Below, in pieces: positions 5,682 to 9,109 of a DNA stretch of 9,109 nt. The DNA is from Planctomycetaceae bacterium (GTDB taxonomy: Bacteria; Planctomycetota; Phycisphaerae; Phycisphaerales; SM1A02). A model generated the notes under the pieces. The model saw nothing but the letters and a program-made list of their open reading frames with translations. It was not told the origin of the DNA and did no database searches. The stretch covers positions 1-9,109 of the forward strand of contig CANJIC010000068.1 in NCBI GenBank assembly GCA_947474205.1. The letters are read 5' to 3'. Within the stretch, counting starts at the first letter, position 1; each line of letters opens with the position of its first letter. The position numbers were made by a program, and so were the translations under genes.

Positions 5682-6598
5682 TTCACTCCCCCGCTCAACC
5701 ACATACCCAGCGCGAAGGCGACTCCGTAAATATAAAGCAGAGCTCCAAACATGGCGAGATTTTTATTCAGCGCAGCGCCATCGCGTCCGCGCGCAATCGT
5801 GATGGACCCTGGCGCGAATAGAATTGCTATGAATGAGGCGAGCATGATCGTGGGTGGAAGTTGCAACACCATAACTGCGAATATGGGAACGACACATGCC
5901 ATTGCATGACAGACACAAATTTGCGCGCGACCAAAGCGCTCGCCACAACGCGCCACTAGTGTTCGCTTGCCATTGCGCAAATCACCCACGCGATCACGAA
6001 GATTATTTGTGGCAAGAAGACACACGGCGATCGCGCCAGAAGCAACGCCACAGACAAGCGCAGAAGTTGTCCACGCGCCATCGCACGCGGCGCGCGTGCC
6101 AGCCACTGCGATTGGACCAAAGAAAACAAACACAAATAGATCGCCAAGCCCTCTGTACGCAAGCGCGAATGGCGGCGCGGTGTACCCCACCGCCGCAATC
6201 GCGCCACACACACCAATAATCGCAAAGGCAATGCCCGATTGACTTGCTAGAAACCACGCAGGAAATACCGCAAAAAGAAGCGTAATGCACAACGCCGCGG
6301 CCATGGCGCGCGGCGTGACAAGGTTGCCACCAACCGCACGCGTCGGTCCAAGTCGCTCACCTGAATCAGTGCCACGCAGTCCGTCGAAAAGATCATTGGC
6401 AAAATTGCTGGCGATTTGCAAAAGACATGCGCCAACAAATGCGGCGCCGACAAGTTGCCATTGCAGCGCGTCCTTCAACGCGCCATCGTGATACGCGAGC
6501 GCACCACCCATCAGCACGGGACATAAAGATGCGCCAAGTGTCTTAGGTCGAAGCGCGGATACCCATACCGCGGCCGTGGACGGTCGCGCGGATTTCAT
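5678..6598 (-). CDS. menA: 1,4-Dihydroxy-2-naphthoate polyprenyltransferase (MenA)
   Basis: MenA is an integral membrane prenyltransferase of the UbiA superfamily. It joins DHNA to a polyprenyl diphosphate with loss of CO2, giving demethylmenaquinone. The 306-residue protein is mostly hydrophobic segments. The first Asp-rich motif is 'NDLFDGLRGTD' (68-78), followed by 'GPTRAVGG' (84-91). The second is 'NNLRDRVGDLRNGKRTL' (198-214), whose GKRTL ending is typical of MenA rather than UbiA. The ATG at 6598 shares one base with the menB stop (TAATG). No good Shine-Dalgarno sequence precedes it, so translation probably depends on coupling to menB. The stop overlaps the menC start as ATGA. Length and motifs are those of an intact enzyme. 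Confidence 0.93.
   Translation of the reverse strand: MKSARPSTAAVWVSALRPKTLGASLCPVLMGGALAYHDGALKDALQWQLVGAAFVGACLLQIASNFANDLFDGLRGTDSGERLGPTRAVGGNLVTPRAMAAALCITLLFAVFPAWFLASQSGIAFAIIGVCGAIAAVGYTAPPFALAYRGLGDLFVFVFFGPIAVAGTRAACDGAWTTSALVCGVASGAIAVCLLATNNLRDRVGDLRNGKRTLVARCGERFGRAQICVCHAMACVVPIFAVMVLQLPPTIMLASFIAILFAPGSITIARGRDGAALNKNLAMFGALLYIYGVAFALGMWLSGGVK
5686..5692 (-). promoter_or_regulatory. Shine-Dalgarno sequence fixing the menC start
   Basis: Read on the minus strand, GGGGGAG lies four bases before the ATG at 5681 and within the last codons of menA. It is the strongest ribosome binding site in the men run. It favours this internal ATG, which forms ATGA with the menA stop, over the ATG at 5702. 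Confidence 0.6.
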
Positions 6599-7482
6599 TA
6601 CGGCGCATGCTTTCGGAAATCCGCAACGCGCTTTTCAAGTTGCGCGTTCTTGCCCTCTTTGGCCTCGTCAGTCATGTAATACAACATGGTGGCAAGACCA
6701 GAAAGTTCTTGAAGGCCAGCTTGGCCATCGCAGTCCGCGTTCAAAGCAACTTTGATCGCGCGTAGAGCGGTTGGAGAATTAGCCAGCATCTCGTTGCACC
6801 AATGCACGGTGACTTCTTCAAGCTCGGTTACGGAAACTACCGTGTTGATCAGGCCCATGGAAAGCGCTTCTTGCGCGGAGTAACTGCGGCACAACATCCA
6901 CATTTCGCGCGCGCGCTTTTGCCCAATGATGCGCGCCATATAGCTGGCGCCAAAGCCGCCATCAAAACTACCCATGCGCGGACCAACTTGGCCAAATCGC
7001 GCATTTTCCGCCGCAATTGTAAGGTCGCACATCATGTGCAACACGTGGCCGCCGCCAATCGCCCACCCCGCCACCATGGCGATGACCGGCTTGTAGCAAT
7101 TGCGAATCTCACGTTGAAACTCCAGCACATTTAACACCTCGCTACCCGAGTCCGATTTATATCCAGCGTGACCGCGCACGCGTTGATCACCGCCAGAGCA
7201 AAATGCGCGCTCGCCTTCGCCAGTCAGAATGACAACGCCAATGTCGCGGTCAGTCTTGGCGTCAAGCAACGCCGCGCGCATTTCTTCAACAGTGCGCGGC
7301 GTAAAAGAGTTGCGCGCTTGCGGACGATTGATTGTGATCTTGGCGATTCCACCCGACTTGTGGTACTTGACTTCTGTGAACTCGCTCGCTGATGCAACTG
7401 ATTGCCAGTCACATGCGGGACGGATTTTTTCGGAGGTCTCGGTTGATGGTTTGGGAGTCGAAATATGTTTGTGTGTTGTCAT
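6598..7482 (-). CDS. menB: 1,4-Dihydroxy-2-naphthoyl-CoA synthase (MenB)
   Basis: MenB is a crotonase-fold enzyme that closes the second ring of OSB-CoA to give DHNA-CoA. The 294-residue cytosolic protein has the family's core: '[15 protein letters not shown]' (94-108), '[20 protein letters not shown]' (139-158), '[14 protein letters not shown]' (163-176) and '[13 protein letters not shown]' (248-260). Oxyanion-hole glycines and Asp174 are present. Residues aligned with the E. coli bicarbonate site, Gln165, Gly167 and Trp195, are all kept, so this should be the bicarbonate-dependent type rather than the type with an aspartate at the Gly position. The first 35 residues are a variable lead. The ATG at 7482 overlaps the menH stop as ATGA and has AAGAG upstream. 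The stop codon shares one base with the menA start. Confidence 0.96.
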   Translation of the reverse strand: MTTHKHISTPKPSTETSEKIRPACDWQSVASASEFTEVKYHKSGGIAKITINRPQARNSFTPRTVEEMRAALLDAKTDRDIGVVILTGEGERAFCSGGDQRVRGHAGYKSDSGSEVLNVLEFQREIRNCYKPVIAMVAGWAIGGGHVLHMMCDLTIAAENARFGQVGPRMGSFDGGFGASYMARIIGQKRAREMWMLCRSYSAQEALSMGLINTVVSVTELEEVTVHWCNEMLANSPTALRAIKVALNADCDGQAGLQELSGLATMLYYMTDEAKEGKNAQLEKRVADFRKHAP

Positions 7483-8201
7483 GTGGAACTCTTCAATGCT
7501 CTTTCAATAATGTCAGCGCAAGCTGAAGGCGCTTCAAGGGGAAGAACATGCCCCGCACCTGCGATCATTTCAACTGTCAAAGTGGGCGCAAGGCGCGCCG
7601 CGCGCAACGCGAAAGCAACATAATAGTCGTCTCGATCACCGACTGCCATACTAGTGCGCGACGCCAAGCGAGCAAGATCATTCTCGCGGCATTCAGTGCG
7701 TCCTGGAGAACAACTCGCAACACACCCAGCCCAAAATTCCGCGTCGCCAATCACGCGGCGAGCGCGAGTGCGCGCAAATGAAGCATGCGCGCGAAACTGG
7801 GTGAACATGGGCAATTCATACCAACTTCGCGTGAATTCAAGCATGCCATGCTCGCGCAAATCCACCGCGCGCGCGTCATCTTGTTCGGCGCGTGCCTTGC
7901 GCTCATTGACATCATGTAAACCCGTGCTGGTTGAAAATAAAACCAGCCGCGGAGCAAGCTCTGGTTGTTTGGATGCAAGTTCAAGCGCGATGCGCCCGCC
8001 CATGGAATATCCAACTAGTAAATCGCACGGATTTTTTGCAAGCTGAATTGCCAACGCGTCCGCCGCCGAAGCGATCGACGCGCACCCAAGATCGCGCAGT
8101 GAAACGCATTCACATTTGATGGCGGGATTCAGTTGCGCGCTCACATCGGACCAGTCCTCTGGCGAGCCAAGATATCCGTGCACAAGAACCGCTCGCGACA
8201 T
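7479..8201 (-). CDS. menH: SHCHC synthase (MenH), alpha/beta hydrolase
   Basis: MenH eliminates pyruvate from SEPHCHC, the MenD product, to give SHCHC. The 240-residue protein is a compact cytosolic alpha/beta hydrolase. It has the oxyanion motif '[11 protein letters not shown]' (7-17), nucleophile elbow 'GYSMGG' (Ser66), acid in 'GDRDDYY' (probably Asp191) and catalytic histidine in '[11 protein letters not shown]' (His218). The assignment to MenH rather than another hydrolase rests on these motifs plus its place directly between menD and menB, as in E. coli. The frame is open 44 codons further upstream, but that part lies within menD. The ATG at 8201 shares one base with the menD stop (TGATG), has AAAGAG before it, and starts exactly where alpha/beta hydrolase homology begins. 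The stop overlaps menB as ATGA. Confidence 0.88.
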   Translation of the reverse strand: MSRAVLVHGYLGSPEDWSDVSAQLNPAIKCECVSLRDLGCASIASAADALAIQLAKNPCDLLVGYSMGGRIALELASKQPELAPRLVLFSTSTGLHDVNERKARAEQDDARAVDLREHGMLEFTRSWYELPMFTQFRAHASFARTRARRVIGDAEFWAGCVASCSPGRTECRENDLARLASRTSMAVGDRDDYYVAFALRAARLAPTLTVEMIAGAGHVLPLEAPSACADIIERALKSST

Positions 8202-9109
8202 CAGCGAAACTCTTTGGCTAGCGCCATAGTAGACGCATTCGTAATACGCACACGAGCCGCCTCGCTTGCCTGCGCGTCGCAGCGGACTTCGATCAATGTG
8301 GCGCCCTTGCGACCAAGCGCCTTGGAAACACATTTTGTAAATGCCGCGCGTGTGGATGGACTTTCATGCGCAAGTCCAAACGCCTTGGCAATTGGCGTGA
8401 ATTCGCGCCCATGAGGAGTTGTGAAAAATGTTTTGAACACATCCGCATGTTTCGCCACAGGGAGATATCGAAAAATTCCGCCGCCATCATTGTTGAGCAC
8501 AATCAACACAAGTGGCGTGTTGACGTGCGATGCAAGTTGAAGACTGTTCAAGTCATGCAGCGCGCTGACATCGCCCACAAATGCAACGACCGGTTGCCCC
8601 GACGCAAGCGCGTGGCCAACAGCGGTTGCAAAAAGTCCGTCAATTCCGCTGGCGCCGCGATTGGATCCCGCTTGCCAACCCGTAGGCGGATGCAGCGCGA
8701 GAAAATCAGCGTCGCGAATTGGCATGCTCGATCCATAGAAAAGAGTTCCATGATCCAACTCGCCGCACGCCGCGGTTGCGTCGGCGATTGCGGTGGGTTC
8801 AACAAGCGCGCGCTCGTTTGCAATGGCCTTGCGCACCGCGCGCGTGGCGCACGAAAGCGCGCGCTTCCAACCGGCGTGTGGTCGAAGGTTTTTGCCTGCC
8901 TCAAAAACAACTGGTCCGCAGTACATGCCAGACGCGCGATGCGACTGATCAACGCGCGGATCACCCGCACCAAATAAAGTCACCGCGTCGTGTTGATTGA
9001 TCCACGCGTTGAGGCGCTTGGACACAACGGCGTCGCCAACCACGGCGATCGCTTTCACGCGCAACGCCTCGCGAAGCGCCGCGTTGCCCGAACCATCATG
9101 CGCGGCGCG
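8201..9109 (-). CDS. menD: SEPHCHC synthase (MenD), C-terminal part (partial at window edge)
   Basis: MenD is a thiamin diphosphate enzyme that adds the succinyl semialdehyde unit from 2-oxoglutarate to isochorismate, the first committed menaquinone step. The frame is open to the right edge, giving 302 visible residues, roughly the C-terminal half of a protein of usual length near 550; the start and the N-terminal Glu-bearing domain lie outside. Visible MenD features are 'GSSMPIRD' (126-133), the signature 'SNRGASGIDG' (149-158), and the ThDP/metal motif from 'GDVSALHDLNSL' (179-190) to 'NNDGGGIF' (206-213). The TTG at 9062-9064 is an internal leucine, not a start, because similarity continues upstream of it. 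The stop shares one base with the menH start. The operon promoter, and perhaps menF, would be beyond the right edge. Confidence 0.94.
   Translation of the reverse strand, partial: RAAHDGSGNAALREALRVKAIAVVGDAVVSKRLNAWINQHDAVTLFGAGDPRVDQSHRASGMYCGPVVFEAGKNLRPHAGWKRALSCATRAVRKAIANERALVEPTAIADATAACGELDHGTLFYGSSMPIRDADFLALHPPTGWQAGSNRGASGIDGLFATAVGHALASGQPVVAFVGDVSALHDLNSLQLASHVNTPLVLIVLNNDGGGIFRYLPVAKHADVFKTFFTTPHGREFTPIAKAFGLAHESPSTRAAFTKCVSKALGRKGATLIEVRCDAQASEAARVRITNASTMALAKEFR

Noticed and set aside
6631..6693. Loss of the bicarbonate-binding tryptophan in MenB (Phe177 in 'GGFGAS')
   Set aside because: Counting from the FGQ motif shows that the E. coli bicarbonate-site Trp aligns with Trp195 in 'EMWMLCR', which is conserved; position 177 is naturally variable.
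9062..9064. TTG start for menD
   Set aside because: The frame stays open to the window edge with sensible sequence, and MenD needs a further N-terminal domain of about 250 residues, so this is an internal Leu.
1..9109. CRISPR array, tRNA, rRNA, prophage, toxin-antitoxin or defence genes
   Set aside because: Looked for and not seen; every long stretch is explained by metabolic genes or the short repeats listed.

Overview
The window is a metabolic region from a bacterium of moderately high GC, with heavy use of GCG and CGC codons and GCGC words. Its core is a compact set of classical (o-succinylbenzoate route) menaquinone genes. No 16S, tRNA or phylum-specific marker is present, so taxonomy is open. 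The mix of a class I FBPase, a cyanobacterial-type DHNA-CoA thioesterase and a bicarbonate-type MenB would fit a Gram-negative or PVC-like lineage, but that is a guess.

Layout. 1-378 (-): the 5' part of a class I fructose-1,6-bisphosphatase gene (fbp) with a lysine-rich N-terminal tail, running off the left edge. 539-1717 (+): an acetyl-CoA acetyltransferase (thiolase), divergent from fbp. 1718-2141: a 424-base gap without a convincing gene, but holding a 31-base palindrome, a 94-base nested inverted repeat and degenerate short direct repeats. 2142-2888 (+): a LOG-family nucleotide 5'-monophosphate phosphoribohydrolase. 2889-3009: a short gap with a 17-base direct repeat. 3010-3441 (+): a hot-dog thioesterase, probably DHNA-CoA hydrolase (MenI). 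3448-9109 (-): menD (5' end off the right edge), menH, menB, menA, menC and menE, in transcription order.

How the genes work together. MenD makes SEPHCHC from isochorismate and 2-oxoglutarate, MenH removes pyruvate to give SHCHC, MenC dehydrates this to o-succinylbenzoate, MenE activates it to OSB-CoA, and MenB closes the ring to DHNA-CoA. The convergent thioesterase is the likely source of free DHNA, which MenA prenylates at the membrane. The isochorismate synthase (MenF) and final methyltransferase (MenG/UbiE) are not in the window. All five junctions inside the men run are stop/start overlaps (ATGA, TGATG or TAATG), so the six genes have no intergenic base and are very likely one translationally coupled operon. 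The thioesterase and the last men gene converge with six bases between stop codons.

I found no new defence, mobile or biosynthetic system here. The points most worth checking are the MenC active-site Lys-to-Arg change, the atypical MenE P-loop, the nested inverted repeat element, and the apparently leaderless LOG and thioesterase genes.
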